The notes: generated by a model not told the origin, from the sequence alone. DNA of 64,000 nt from Prorocentrum cordatum (GCA_963575745.1 CAUYUJ010020243.1:91474-155473), one strand, 5' to 3'. Counted from the stretch's first letter, positions 1-11,295 are shown. Translations and numbers: made by a program.

Positions 1-10
1 GATGATGATG

Positions 11-42
<32 letters not shown>

Positions 43-422
43 GATGATGGTGATGTCGTGGATGCTGATGCTATTGCTGCTGATGATGGTGTTGATGCTG
101 ATGATGATGGTGACGAGGAGAAGGATGTTGTTGATGATTGTGACGATGGTGGTGCTGATCTGGGTCTGGATCATGCTGTTGATGGTTGTTGTGGTGAGGA
201 TGTCGATGATGGTAATTGTGGTGATGATGATGCTGTTGTTGATGCCAATGCTGATGCTGATGCTGTTGTTGCTGATGTTAATGATCATGATGCTGGTGGT
301 GATGATGATGCTGTTGATGCTGCTGCTGATGCTGATGGTGGCGACGACGACGATGTTGATGATAGCGGCGAGGATGAGGAAGCTGATGAGGATGATGATG
401 ATGATGATGCTGATGGTGGTGG

Positions 423-472
<50 letters not shown>

Positions 473-660
473 CTGATGATGATGATGATGATGATGGTGA
501 GACTGGTGATGCGGACGAAGGTGCTCATGGTGTTGATGGTATTGATGATGATTATGATGCTGATGATGTTGATGATGGTGTTGATGCTGCGGCTGCTGCT
601 GCTAATGCTGATGGTGATGGTGGCTATGATGACGATGACGATGTGGTGTGCTGTATTGTG
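1..660. repeat. GAT-rich imperfect microsatellite
   Basis: The segment is almost entirely GAT triplets with interspersed GCT, GGT and GTT triplets. Two frames stay open (poly-Met/Val/Leu and poly-Asp/Ala), which the repeat alone explains, so I do not call a gene. It runs off the left edge of the window. Confidence 0.95.
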
Positions 661-745
661 AAGTATTGTGTCGTGGTGTGATGTGATCTGGTGTGATGCG
701 ATGCGATGCGAAGCGATGTGATGCGATGTGATGTGTTCTGATGCT
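661..745. repeat. Short GTGATGCGAT-type minisatellite
   Basis: Imperfect GTGAT/GCGAT pentamer repeats continue from the GAT tract and mark its decaying edge. Confidence 0.8.
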
Positions 746-765
746 ATGATGTTGATAGTGATGGT

Positions 766-992
766 GGTGGTGGTGGTGGTGGTGGTATTAGTGATGTTGA
801 GGAGGATGAGGTGGAGGTGGAGGTGGAGGAGGAGGAGGAGGAGGAGGAGGAGGAGGAGGAGGAGGAGGAGGAGGTGGAGGTGGAGGTGGAGGAGGAGGAA
901 GAGGGCAGGGGGGCCTGGGGAGGGAGTCGGGAGTCCGTGTGAGAAGCCAGGCGGATGGAGAGGAGATGTGTGTGTGTGTGTGTGTGTGTGTG
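766..992. repeat. GTG, GAG and TG microsatellites
   Basis: A short GTG run (766-786) is followed by GGA/GAG repeats (about 800-900) and an uninterrupted TG run (about 966-992). The Arg-rich and Pro-rich ORFs over it are repeat artefacts. Confidence 0.95.
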
Positions 993-1029
993 GAGAGGGG
1001 AGGGCAGGGTTGGATGGGAGACGTGCCTG

Positions 1030-1910
1030 AGTAGCTCCCCTCCCCCATACCCACCCTCCTCGTCCTCCTCCTCTCCTCCTCCTCCTCCTCGTCGTCCTTT
1101 CCTCCTCGTCCTTCCTCCTGCTGCCCTCGACCTACTCCCCTCCCCCTTCTCACCCTCCTGTCCTTTCCTCTCTCCTTCTCCTTTACCCTGCCCACCCTCT
1201 CCCGCCCACTTCTCACCTTATCCCTCCTCTTCTCCTCTTCCGCAGCGCTTCCTCCCCTCCCCCTCCTCCCCCCTCCTCTCAACCATTCCTCTTCTCCCTC
1301 TCCTCCCCTCCTGCTCCCCCTCCTCCCCCCTTACCCCCCCCCGTCCCTCTCCTCTCAACCATTCCTCTTCTCCCTGTCCCCTTCTGCTTGCCACCCTTCG
1401 AGGTGGTGACGAGTGTCCCCCCCCGACGCGTGGCATGTAGCCACGTTCGGCTCGCTAAGCAAATATGCACCTGGGTGATACTTCTTCATCCGCCGCATGT
1501 GTGAATGATCTCGGCATGTCTCTAGTTTTTGGTCCCCGCTGTGTAGGTCGGAGAGTTGGCGCCGCCATGTGTGAATCATGCTGGCAATGTAGGGTTGGCA
1601 TTCGTCTTGGTCTTCGATCCCCGATGGGCTGGCCGGTGTGATTTCGCCGCCTCCCTTCCCTCTTCCTTCTCCTGCTCAGGCTCCCTCCCCATCTCTCTGC
1701 CCCTTCATCCGCCCGCCGCGAGGCCCAGCCGTTCCTGAATTCGTTTCTTCTGGATACAGGCAGGTCGTCTGGTGCAGGAGCCTCCTGGGCAGCCCCTCCC
1801 GCTCAATTCTCCCACTGCCTCCTGGGCCGCTCTAGAAGCTCTCGATTGAACCTCTCCCTCCCCCTCCTCCCCTTCCTCTCGCCTTCTCCTTGATGGGCAG
1901 CTGAGTGGAC
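1030..1910. other. Pyrimidine-rich stretch without a recognisable gene
   Basis: Positions 1030-1380 and 1640-1880 are long imperfect CCT/CCCTC tracts. Between them, 1492-1632 holds two diverged copies of a roughly 70-bp segment that both contain ATGTGTGAAT and a GATCCCC/GTCCCC motif. I see no supported coding region. Confidence 0.6.
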
Positions 1911-1966
1911 AGCCTCTGGCTCTCGGTCCGAAGCTGGTCTGACAGCATCTTTACTCTCTCCTGCAG

Positions 1967-2079
1967 CATGCCCGAGGCTACAGAGATGCTACAGGGCTGA
2001 TGTGGGACCCTGCAACAAGTACGACAGTCTGGAGGCCATCACGTCTGAATGCGTGTCTTATCTAGTCACGTGCTCTTAG
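1967..2079 (+). CDS. Possible short terminal exon, unidentified
   Basis: A TCTCTCCTGCAG sequence gives a good 3' splice-like site at 1965-1966. The next bases are open in one frame (residues include CYRADVGPCNKYDSLEAI) to TAG at 2077-2079. The composition looks protein-like beside the repeats on either side. There is no recognisable domain and no identified upstream exon; a chance open frame in a unique island is quite possible. Confidence 0.2.
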
Positions 2080-2295
2080 GCCGTAGTGGCAAGAGCTTGT
2101 CTGTCAAGCCCTGCTGCAGAGTGCTCGGGACAGTGGTGTCGTGCACTGGCTGTCCTGACCGTCCTTCTCCCGCCTTGCCCCCCACCCCTGGCGCTAGGGA
2201 GTTGCGGCGCGTCCATCACGACGCAGTTCGCGTTTCCGCAGCCGGTGCAGTTCCTGCGTGCCTTCCTGCCACGGAGGGGGCGTGGTTGGGGCAGG

Positions 2296-2434
2296 TTCCC
2301 TTCCTCCTCCTCCTCCTCCTCGCCCTCCTCGTCCTCTTCCTCGTCCTCCTCCTCCTCGTCGTCGTCCTCCTCCTCTTCCATCCGTCCTTATCTTTCTCTT
2401 TTTTCTGCCCATCATCCACTCGTCATCGACATCG

Positions 2435-2500
<66 letters not shown>

Positions 2501-2502
2501 GC

Positions 2503-2533
<31 letters not shown>

Positions 2534-2830
2534 GTCGCAGCAGCATCAGCAGCAACATCATAATCATCATCATCATCCTCGTCGTCATCATCGTCATCGT
2601 TATCGTCAGTGACATCGTCATCTCATTATCGTCGTCACCATCATCATTATCATCACCATCAGCATCGCCCACAGCATACTCATCAGCAGTCATCGTCAGC
2701 ATTATCATCAGCACAACCACCATCATCACCAACGTAAACAACACAATCATCACCATCATCGTCCTCACCATCATCACCATCATCAGCATCATCACCATCG
2801 TCACCATCATCGTCGTCGTCGTACCTGCTT
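2296..2830. repeat. TCC/TCG then TCA microsatellites
   Basis: TCC/TCG triplets (2296-2385) are followed by a long TCA array (2424-2830), pure at first and then interrupted by TCG, ACC and AGC triplets. It is the complement of the GAT-type repeats elsewhere. Poly-Ile, poly-His and poly-Ser ORFs here are artefacts. Confidence 0.95.
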
Positions 2831-2999
2831 CCTTTCCATATGCGGTCAACGCATACTCATCATAATTCATGCTGTTCACATAGTTATGCCTCCGTTTCCT
2901 CAGACCATCATCAGTGTTATTCTTTGTAGCTGTGAGTGTGTCCTCTTCCTGCATGACCATCGTCATCATAATATCATCGTCGTGGTTTCCATCGCTGCA

Positions 3000-3400
3000 T
3001 CGCTTGAGCGGCGCCGAGGTGTATATTCACTTGAGGATGGCGCAGGAACACTTTTGTCGGCATGGTTCGCTGACCTCAAGCTGCTGTCGCTTGGATAACG
3101 CCCGCCCGCTTAGCAATACGCTCCTCCGCAGACAGCTTCACTTTCTTGGTCACATCGCCAGAAAGCCACGGGACGACGCTGAGCGGTGCACCGTTCATCA
3201 GCCCTTCTCCTCCCTCCCCCTCCCTCCTCCCGCCCGGAGTCAGAGAGGGCGCCCACGAGCAACGTGGCCCCAGGAACTTTACAGGCACGCCTTCAAAGCA
3301 GCTGGGGTGGAGAGGCCCTTCCAGCGCTATGGCAGGACACTGTTTCTTCGGCCACAGCGTGGCTGGTCGCAGTCAGTGAGCATTGCGATTCCACGTGATA
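3000..3400 (+). pseudogene. LINE reverse-transcriptase C-terminal fragment
   Basis: An open frame contains LLRRQLHFLGHIARKPRDDA followed about 35 residues later by QRGRPRATW. The order 'L-R-x-Q-L-x-x-L-G-H-I-x-R' then 'R-G-R-P-R-x-x-W' is the usual post-RT tail of LINE-type polyproteins. No catalytic RT or endonuclease motif lies upstream; GAT/TCA repeats begin within 200 bp. It is best read as a 5'-truncated or fragmented retroelement. Start and end are approximate. Confidence 0.55.
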
Positions 3401-3469
3401 GTGGCTGTGTGCTCATGTCCGTTTCGTACTCAGCATTGTGCTTGCTTGCCTGCATCCTTCCGTCTTCTC

Positions 3470-4230
3470 GTTCTCTCCTCTTCCCGCGGCTGTTCCATGG
3501 TTGTCCCATGAGTATCCCCTGGTTGTCCCGTGGTTGTCCTGTGGTGGCCCCGTGGTTGTCCCGTGGTTGGCCAGATGTTCAGTCGCAAGGTTACCTCAGA
3601 TTTCGTAATAAAAGGGAGGGGGTCACAACCCTCCCAGACGAGAAGTTTTAGACCCCCCAGACTATCCATCAAAGGGCGGCCCTTTGCCCAGACCCCCCCG
3701 AACCCTCCAAGACAGCTCAAATTAGACCCCCCCCCGAATGTGACCCCCCCCACTTTGTTATGGAATCCAGAGTAGCAGCATAGAGCTCGCTAACCAGCAG
3801 AAAACAAGGTTGTAAGTAGTGCATGCAGGCGAGTTCGGGGACACGCAGAGGAACGACACAGCGAGATCCAGTTTTGTTTGTGTACATGTTCTTTCCACAC
3901 CCAGTCCATATAACTCAGAGATTATCACACATTGAAGAGGAGGTCGATATTTCAGTCGATAGTGCTACCTGTAGAACGGTTATATCGAGCGATCTATTGA
4001 TAGCGACGAATCGGTTGACAGTGAGTTTGATACATCGAGAGTGGGACCGAGACCGTGTCACATCAAAAGGTTACCGAATTCGATATAGAGTGTCCTAGGG
4101 AGGCCGGATGGTATGTTGGCACTGCGTCCGATGGCCTGACAGTGAGACCGACAGATCGGGAGATCGGTATGTATGAAAGAGCGCGCCTGCAGCGCCGGGA
4201 ATACGGAAAGGGGGGCCCCAGCTTCAAGCT
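3470..4230. other. GTTGTCCC repeats, poly-C tract and plain sequence
   Basis: Positions 3490-3575 hold imperfect TGGTTGTCCC repeats. Positions 3600-3775 are rich in GACCCCCC runs. The remainder to 4230 is non-repetitive and I see no gene in it. Confidence 0.6.
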
Positions 4231-4267
4231 ACCTCCCCCCCTCACTTCAAAACGGGGGGGGAGCTCT

Positions 4268-4420
4268 CCCAGGAGGAGGAGGAGGAGGAGGAGGAGGAGG
4301 AGGGGGAGGAGGAGGAGGAGGAGGAGGAGGAGGAGGAGGAGGAGGAGGAAAAGGACGGATGAGGAGGAGGAAAAGGACGGATGATGAGGAGGAGGATGAG
4401 GAGGAGGGAGGGGAAGGGGG
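4268..4420. repeat. GAG microsatellite
   Basis: Nearly pure GGA/GAG repeats, changing to GGATGA and GGGGA variants at the right end. Confidence 0.95.
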
Positions 4421-4439
4421 AGGGGGGACCTCCCGCGTG

Positions 4440-5110
4440 CTCCGCTCGACAGATCGGCGGCGCCGCCCGGGGCGGAAGTGACAAGGGGCGGGCCTTCTCA
4501 GAGGGTTCGGAAGTCAGAAGTACCCTCTCGGCGGCGAGCAAGGGGGGCGGGAACCTTTCGGGTCGAGGTTTTCGGACGTCTTCGTCGGTTCTCGGCGGTT
4601 TTCCAGCCTCGGGGTGCTTCCCAGCAGCTGCGCCCCGTCGGGGGGTGCTCGGATCGTCCCGAACGGCCGCTGGAGATCCGATCGAATTATTACCGCGAAA
4701 CCGAATTCGGCGGCGCGCTCGGTGGGAAGTGAGAAGGAAAACGCCCTCTCAGAAGGTTGGGAAGTCCCATGGCCTTCTGAGAAGTTTCCTAACCCTTCCC
4801 CGAAGACACAGAAAGCTTCTCAGAAGGCGCGAGGGTTCCGGAGAAGTCCCGCCGCCTTCTGAAAAGGCCTCCTCCCTCTCATGTCCCCCCCTCGCTCGCC
4901 GCTGGGCTTGGTAGTTCAGGGAGGTGTCCAGCGACACCGCCGTTTTGAGAGCCTCCCTGCATGCATGTAGCTGCGACGCATTTCCCATCTTCCCGTTGCG
5001 CCAGGGTCTCCTCCTCTCCGTTCGCGCATTGCGGCCCAATGTACATCTAGCGCGCCCCACTGATGCCCGATCGCCGGAGCAGCAACCTCTGCCCAGCCGC
5101 CAACGGAACA
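4440..5110. other. Inverted-repeat-rich island with CTTCTCAGAAGG motifs
   Basis: Several copies of CTTCTGAGAAG and its partner CTCAGAAGG lie between 4495 and 4865, so the segment can form nested hairpins. Open frames on both strands over 4900-5330 are of similar quality and neither looks clearly real. Confidence 0.45.
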
Positions 5111-5900
5111 AAAATGACGCATGTTCCTCCAAACCTTGCCTGCAGTTAGGGGGATTCTTATGTGGCGCATTGAAACTCGGATGGGCTCCCCGGGGTTTTC
5201 GTCACACGCTGGCGCTCGTGCTCGCTCGCGAGCGCCTCGTGGCCGCCCCCGTGTGCTGGCTGGGTTTCCCGAGGGTTCGCCTCGTTGGCGCCCATGCCCG
5301 CTGGTAAGCTCCCCGCGCGTGCACTTTGGGCCCACACCACACCGCTGCCGCGATGCAGTTTACACAACATAGCTCGCATCACAGAGCTTGCAGCGCACAG
5401 CTCACACCATGGAGCCCACGCATGATAGTTGACTCAACACATCTCCTGCCACATGGGTTACACGGCTGAGCTGTCACAGCGTGCTCACACCACACATGCA
5501 TGCATATGAATGTTTATATACACGTACAAACATCGACCTCACGAGTATGTATACATGTGCCTATGTGTGCATGTGCGCAATCATGGTATAGCAGGCATGG
5601 TTTCACTTATATACAAACACATACGACTCGCCATCGCTTATACCATCTAGCGCAAGCCACGCAGCTTACACCACATATCTTACACGTAGCTCACCATAGC
5701 TCACACACTTCAGGTCCCACCGCATGCCATAATCAAAATCGATCACACCACGTAGCGCGCAACATAGTTTCTATCACATAATTCACACCGCGGCTGTTGT
5801 ACAACATAGCTTACACCACATAGATTGCACACCGTGCATGCCACCTGCACAGTGCAATAACTTGCTGTTTGGGATCCGCGCTGGCTAGCGCATCGTTCTG
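5110..5900. other. Degenerate ACATAGCTCACACC minisatellite and plain sequence
   Basis: From about 5330 to 5840, imperfect units resembling CACATAGCTCACACCA recur with irregular spacing. I see no gene. Confidence 0.5.
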
Positions 5901-5904
5901 GGCA

Positions 5905-7690
5905 ATTCAAGCGAAGTCACAGGCGAGAGCCTCATTTTGAATAGGGAGCAGCGTCCATCCGTAAACATGTTGCACACAATTACATGTGTTGTTACAGCTC
6001 TAAAGGAAAACTTACGCGAGAGCCCCCATCTCGAAACTGTGTTGGCCTCCGACCATGTAGTACTGTTGGAATGTTTCGGACGAATGCGAACAGGGTTGAG
6101 ACGGGAGCCACAGTTTAAACACGGCCAGCCTTACAGATGTGTGGCGGTAGAAGTTTCTGAGACGACTGCATTCGGCGTTGACGGGGAACCAACACTTGAA
6201 AACGACCAGCCCTCCATCAGCGTAGCTGTTGGAACTGTAAGTTTTGGGAACGTAAGTTGTCAGGGAGGTCTCAAGAGACGCCCGGCCCGACATACGGACA
6301 CGTCTTTTTGTCCGACAAGGAGGCATTCACGCACAAAGAATCTGAATGATTCGGATGAGGATGAGGATGAGGATGAAGCGGATGAGGAGGAGATGGAGGA
6401 AGAGGAGGAGAAGGATACATGGGCAGGAGGAGGAGGATCAGAAGCAGGAGCAGGAGCAGGAGAGCTGCGGATGTTGCTGCTGATGATGATGATGACGAGG
6501 AGGAAGAGGAGGAGGAGTAGTAGGAGGAGGAGGAGGAGAAGGAGAAGGAGGGGAGGAGGAGGAGGAGGAGGAGGAGGAGGAGGGGGCGGAGGAGGAGGAG
6601 GATCAGAAGCAGGAGCAGGAGCAAGAGCAAGAGCAGGACAAGGAAAACGCTGCGGATGCTGCTGCTGCTGATGATGATGACGAGGAGGAGAAGGATGGTG
6701 AGGAGGAGGAGGAGGAAGATGATGTTGATGCTGATGATCATGATGAGGAGGAGGAGGAGGAGGAAGAGGAGGAGGAGGAGAAGGAGGAGGAGGAGGGAGG
6801 GAGAAACACGAGGAAGAGGCGGAGGAGAACGAGGAGGAGGAAGAGGAGGAGGATGAGGATACGAAAGAGGAGAAGCAGGAGGAGGATGATGATGAGGAGG
6901 AGGAGGAGGAGCAGAATGAGGAGGAGGAGGAGGAGGAGTAGGAGGAGGAGGAGGAGGAGGAAGAGGGATAGGAGGAAATGGCCAGTGTAAACCCAGGACG
7001 CATCAACGATGTTGGAATCTACCTTCCTTCCAAGCTCCCTCGTCATAGGCCCCATACAGGGATTCATTTCCACTGAGGAAAGTGCCCTGTTGGGTGACAT
7101 CCGTGTGAAAACCTACAAGTGTGCACAACACCATTCTCAAGACTTCAACGCCACGACTCAACCTGCGTGTTACGTCTTGGCGATCTTGAATCGTGCCAGA
7201 GCGCCAGACCTGGGACTTCAACACCGCGAATCAACGTAACTGTTGCGCCCTGACAATCCTGAGTCGTTCCAGGCATCATTCCTGATACGTTAACCATGCA
7301 AAGCAGTGAAACTCTGGAACGTGTTTGAACCAATGTGCGCGGCGCCAAGGCGAGAGCCACATTTTGAAAAGGAGCCACCCTGCGCGTGAACTCTTGCAGT
7401 GTTTAAAACGAATGTTCGCGGCGCTGGGGCTGAATCCGCGAAGGTTTTGCACATTCGAATTGCGAATGCGCGCGGCGCTAAGGCGAGAGCCACATTTTGA
7501 AAACGACCTGTCCTCAACCCTTGAAGCTCTTGCATTTTTTGTTGGAGCGAATGTGCGCGGCGCTAAGGTGAGAGCTGCATTTTGGAAACGACCCGCCCTC
7601 CATCTGTGAAGCTGTTGTCAGCGCCTTTCGTTGAGGCTCATACATGGTAAGAAAGTCTCAGGCGAAACGCCCAGTCCGTCCTTCCGACTG
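5905..7690 (+). repeat. Composite 70/77-bp repeat locus, copy 1
   Basis: Roughly 77-bp units with the core GGCGAGAGCCACATTTTGAA and AATGTGCGCGGCGCTAAGG are degraded at 5905-6240 and clearer at 7330-7620. About 70-bp units containing a CAACACCGCGAATCAACGT-type core lie at 7100-7270. A GAG/GAT tract (6345-6972) separates the blocks. A GTCTCAGGCGAAACGCCC module closes the locus at 7650-7690. The same modules occur in reverse orientation at 41.3-42.0 kb. Confidence 0.75.
6345..6972. repeat. GAG/GAT microsatellite
   Basis: A long purine-rich tract of GGA/GAG with GAT and CAGGAG interruptions, inside the composite repeat locus. Serine-, leucine- and glutamate-rich ORFs on both strands are repeat artefacts. 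Confidence 0.95.
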
Positions 7691-7739
7691 GCCTCGGGGT
7701 GCGGCAGAGGGGAGCTATTCACAAGGAAAAAGAGTGAAG

Positions 7740-8040
7740 GATGAGGACGGGAGGACCACGATGATGCTGATGATGAGGAGGAGGAAGAGGAGGGGGAGGA
7801 GGAGGAGGAGGAGGAGGAGGAGGAGTTCGACGAGGAGGAGCAGGAGGAAGAGGAAGAGGAAGACGAACACTACGAACAAATAATAGGAATCATACTAATC
7901 ATATGAAGTAGAACATATTAACACTGCCAGCAACACATAATTTAGCAATGCTCATAATAGCAGGGATGAGGAGGAGGATGAGGAGGAGGAGTTGGACAAG
8001 GAGGAGCTGGGCGAAGAGGAGAAGGAGGATGAGAAAGGAG
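7740..8040. repeat. Two GAG/GAT microsatellite blocks
   Basis: GAG/GAT blocks at 7740-7865 and 7965-8040 flank about 100 bp of AT-richer sequence with no gene. Confidence 0.85.
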
Positions 8041-8141
8041 GTCCTCCTCCTGCCCTCCCTGCCCTCGCCCCGCCGCGGCGGGAGGCTGTCGCTGTCCGCC
8101 GAGGTCGGCCAGTGCGTGGCCAGAGCCTGGTCGCCGGGGGT

Positions 8142-8371
8142 GGCGGTGGATGCGCGCGCGCAGGCGGGGGGCGCCACGAGTCGGTGGACGCTTGGCATCG
8201 CTCCGGACGTGTGAAGTTTTCTTTCGGCGAGGACCCTCGAGGAGCATGTTTGATCATTCGGCGAAAAAACCACGCACGAAGCCGAAAAAGGCACAGGGAA
8301 TGGACGTCCGAGCGATGGCCAGGGAGGCGGTGGATGCGTGCGCGCAGGCGGGGGGCGCCACGAGTCGGTGG
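8142..8371. repeat. 46-bp direct repeats flanking an F7 element
   Basis: Positions 8142-8187 and 8326-8371 are the same 46-bp sequence with one C/T difference by eye. They bracket the F7 element. They are far longer than a normal target duplication, so they suggest that host sequence was duplicated around the element or that the element lies in a broken tandem unit. Confidence 0.8.
8193..8321. mobile_element. F7 TIR element, copy 1 (129 bp)
   Basis: It begins TGGCATCGCTCCGGACGT and ends with the near complement GGACGTCCGAGCGATGGCCA. The interior carries GGCGAGGACCCTCGAGGAGCA and a run of AAAAAACCAC-type bases. A second copy at 28397-28523 matches throughout. There is no coding capacity, so it would be non-autonomous. 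Confidence 0.75.
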
Positions 8372-8379
8372 GCGCCGTG

Positions 8380-9040
8380 CTGGCACGGGGGAGACCTGCA
8401 GTGCTCGTTTCGTCTCCTCCGACCCGATGCGATGCGATGTCGACGGCTTCTGATTCCGATTCGATGCGGCTTGGGATTTCGATCTGGGCTCCGATTTTTG
8501 CTACATCGAGCGGCTCGAGTAAGGAACACCTGCTCTTCAAAATTGGGCTCGGTCGTTCCCTAGGTTTGCATGCGTTCCGCTATCTTTTTGGCGGCGAGCC
8601 CCCTGGTGTTCCTTCCGATTTTGGATGCGCGGGCTCGTTTTGTCGATGAGGGCGGCTGGTCTAAGGAACGGGGCTCCCAGAGGGGCTCGGTTCCTTGCGC
8701 TTGCTCGACGTAGTGCGACGGCGGTCGCGCACAAGCCCGGCGCCTCTCTCGGGCCCTCCCGTTCCCTGCGGCGCACGCGTCGGAGCTTTGGCCCTCATCC
8801 GCGTGCCAAGGTCGGGGCATTAAGGTTCAGTTCCTCGCTGGAACCCCTCCCGTTCCCCAGGCCGCGCGGTTGGGAGCGAAGCGGAGTCGAAACCTGCCGC
8901 GTGAAGGCCCAGTCCCCCAGGCGAGCCCCTCGGCTTTTCCTTGCGCGGTGCGAGGTGGGGCTCACGTGCGCAGCCGAATCGGGAAATGGTCAAGTTAGGG
9001 CCCAGTCCCCCACGCGGGCCCCTGGCGTTGCTGGCGCGGT
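8380..9040. other. GC-rich unique sequence, no clear gene
   Basis: Open frames exist in several phases because stop codons are rare at this base composition. Short phrases such as GGGGCTC...TTCC recur. I cannot support an exon. Confidence 0.4.
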
Positions 9041-9047
9041 GCGAGTT

Positions 9048-9211
9048 GACTACCTACCAGACCACCCCAACCCAACCCGAAGACCAGAATTTCGGGTTGG
9101 GGGGTATGGGTTCCGTACGTGTTTTTTCGATGTTCCCCGACCCCCCCCCACTGGAGATGGAGGGCAAATTGAGGCCTTCGGGTTGGGTTGGGGTGGTTTG
9201 GTAGGTGGCCA
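9048..9211. mobile_element. F4 TIR element, copy 1 (164 bp)
   Basis: Left end TGACTACCTACCAGACCACC and right end GGTGGTTTGGTAGGTGGCCA are inverted repeats continuing inward through CCAACCCAACCCGAAG. The centre has a C-rich run near 9140. It matches 29630-29798 in opposite orientation and the left part of 22434-22552. No open reading frame of its own. Confidence 0.8.
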
Positions 9212-9518
9212 CGAGTGGGGGCTCACGCGCGGAACTGCATCGGAAAATGGTCTCCCTCAGGCCCAGTTCCCAGCCCGCGCCCCTGGCGTTCCTAGCGCGT
9301 CGTTCGCAGGATGCGCTTCTGCGTGCGATGTTGGAGCGGCGGGGGAGGAGGGGGCGGGCGTTCTTTGGTAGTTTGGCAGGAGGGGCGGGGGTCGAATCGC
9401 AAAAACAACTCGTGGCGGAACGCCGCTAGAAAGGGGCTCGGCCGTTCCTTCGGACTTCGTAAACTTAGTTGGAACAAGGGCCATCGGTCCTCATTTATCG
9501 TTCTTTGGGTCAGGCCGA

Positions 9519-9628
9519 TAACTGCACTGGAGGCATACTGGCCTGCCGATTCCCGTCGATTCGACGTTTCCCGACTCGGCTGCCGATTTCCGCCGATCCG
9601 ACACGTTTCGATAGCCGATCCGACCTTA
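9519..9628. repeat. Dispersed repeat with GGAGGCATACTGGCCTGCCG core
   Basis: This roughly 110-bp segment recurs at 60773-60880, including the phrases CGACTCGGCTGCC and TTTCCGCCGATCCGA. It abuts an F5 element on its right. Confidence 0.7.
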
Positions 9629-9823
9629 GGGGAACAAAAAAGTGACATAAACATAAAACTCAGAGGTCCGCGCGGATTTCTCGGATCCGCGCTGGACCCC
9701 CCTGGCGGCGCCTCCGGCGCCGCCCTTGGCGCGCTCCGCGCGCCAGGGAGGGGGGTCCAGCGCAGATCCGAGCAATCCGCGCGGACCTCCGAGTTTTTAT
9801 GTTTATGCCACTTTTTGTTCCCC
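9629..9823. mobile_element. F5 long-TIR element, copy 1 (195 bp)
   Basis: Two arms of about 75 bp, starting GGGGAACAAAAAAGTG, are near-perfect inverted copies (about four mismatches and two single-base gaps by eye). They surround a 45-bp GC-rich core with GGCGCGCTCCGCGCG-type palindromes. A TA lies immediately outside each end (9627-9628 and 9824-9825), consistent with a TA target duplication. Diverged copies lie at 30605-30742 and 37966-38161. Confidence 0.85.
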
Positions 9824-9974
9824 TATTATCAATTTGATTCTGGGCTCCCCTGGACTTGGATCTGGCGGCGGCCCGGCCCCGGCTCCGGCCAACCAAGACG
9901 GGGGAGGAAGGGGCCCCCCGCGTCGCCACGGCTGGACGCGGCTCGAAGCAGGGGTCGGTTTCGGCCCCGGGGGG

Positions 9975-10385
9975 GGGGGAAGGGGGAGGAGGAAGAGGAG
10001 GAGGAGGACGAGGAGGAGGAGGAGGAGGAGGAGGAGGAGGAGGAGGAGGAGGAAGAGGAAGAGGAGGACGAGGACGAAGAGGACAGGACCTCATGCCATG
10101 AGTGAGTGAGGCGAGGACGAGGAGGAGGACGAGGAGGAGGAGGACGAGAAAGAGGAGGAGGAAGAGGAGGAGGAGAAGGAGGAGGGGGAGGAGGGGGGAG
10201 GGTTGAAGGACCGATTTTGAGCTGTTTAGCCTCCATCCCCCCTCGGCCGCCCCCACGCGCCCCGACCCCATCGGCCGCCCCTACGCGCCCCGACCCCATC
10301 GGCCGCCTCCAAGGGCTCGGACCCCTCGGCCGCCTCCAAGGGCTCAGACCCCTCGGCTGCTTCCATGGGCTGATCCAGCTCAGAC
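9975..10385. repeat. GAG tract followed by 27-bp GC-rich tandem repeats
   Basis: Positions 9975-10205 are GAG/GAC repeats, split by a short CATGCCATGAGTGAG segment. Positions 10245-10385 contain about five imperfect copies of a 27-bp unit around CCCCTCGGCCGCCTCCAAGG. Confidence 0.85.
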
Positions 10386-10569
10386 CCTTCGGACTCGAAC
10401 AACGGTGCCTTCGCACCACCTGCCGAAAACCGGGGGTCGAGAACTTCGGGGCCACACAAAAAACGCGTGGGTGGATTCTTTCAAAGTTTGAATAACTGCT
10501 GGGGTGAAGCAGAGAGGCAGAGGTCAGAGAGGGAGGGAGGGAGGAATGGTGGGGAATGAGGGAGGGGAG

Positions 10570-11295
10570 GGAAGAGCAGGAAGAGGAGGAGGAGGAGGAG
10601 GAGGAGGAGGACGAGGAGGAGGAGGAGGAGGAGGAGGAGGAGGAGGAGGAGGAGGAAGTGAAGTGGTAGAGGGCCACGTTCCCCGAACCTTGCAGCCACC
10701 AAGAACCAGGAACCAAGTGGTGGTGGGGGGAGGGGCAGAATCATGGAGGCTGGCCCGGGAGGCATGGGTTGGAGGGAACGACGCCCCCAGCTCCCCTTCA
10801 CCTCGTCTTTTTGTTGGCATTGAGCGGACATGAGGCTGGGCCTGTTGCGTTCTGGAGAGCATGAGGTGGCCGACTGATGCCTTACGGCAAACGAATGACG
10901 CCTGGCTGGCCCAGCGGAGATCTTCACCTCGTCTTCCTCCCTCTCCTCCTTCTCCTTGACCCTTCCCGCTCCCGCTGCTGCCGCCTTGCTCCAGCTCCTG
11001 CTCGCATCAGTTCGCCGCCGCCGCCTCCTCCTCCTCCTCCTCCTCCGCTACCTCCTTTCGGATTCGTGCCGATCCGAGGCCCTGCATATATTTGCCACCG
11101 CAGGGAGGCCTGAAGGGCCCGAAGTGGCTGCTGTTGCTGCTGCGGACTCATCTTCCCAAGCGCCTTACCTTACCTCCTCCGCCTCCTCCGTCGCCTCCTC
11201 ACTGGCTCAAAACCTCTGCCGTCGTCGCGTGGACACCTCCGAAGACCGCCGAGAGCCCCCGACCGCCTACCGGAAGCCTCCGCAGCCCTCCCGAG
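10570..11295. other. GAG tract and gene-poor sequence before an exon candidate
   Basis: Positions 10570-10662 are GAG repeats and 11015-11050 are CCT repeats. Between 10663 and 11295 there are open frames but no motif that I can assign. If the exon at 11297 is real, this may be upstream intron. Confidence 0.45.

Noticed and set aside
1-681. Long Met-rich and Asp-rich ORFs in GAT arrays (also 12.3-13.3, 13.8-14.6, 16.7-17.2, 22.9-23.6, 32.9-33.3 kb)
   Set aside because: They are direct translations of a trinucleotide repeat, open in several frames at once, with no start context or flanking exon.
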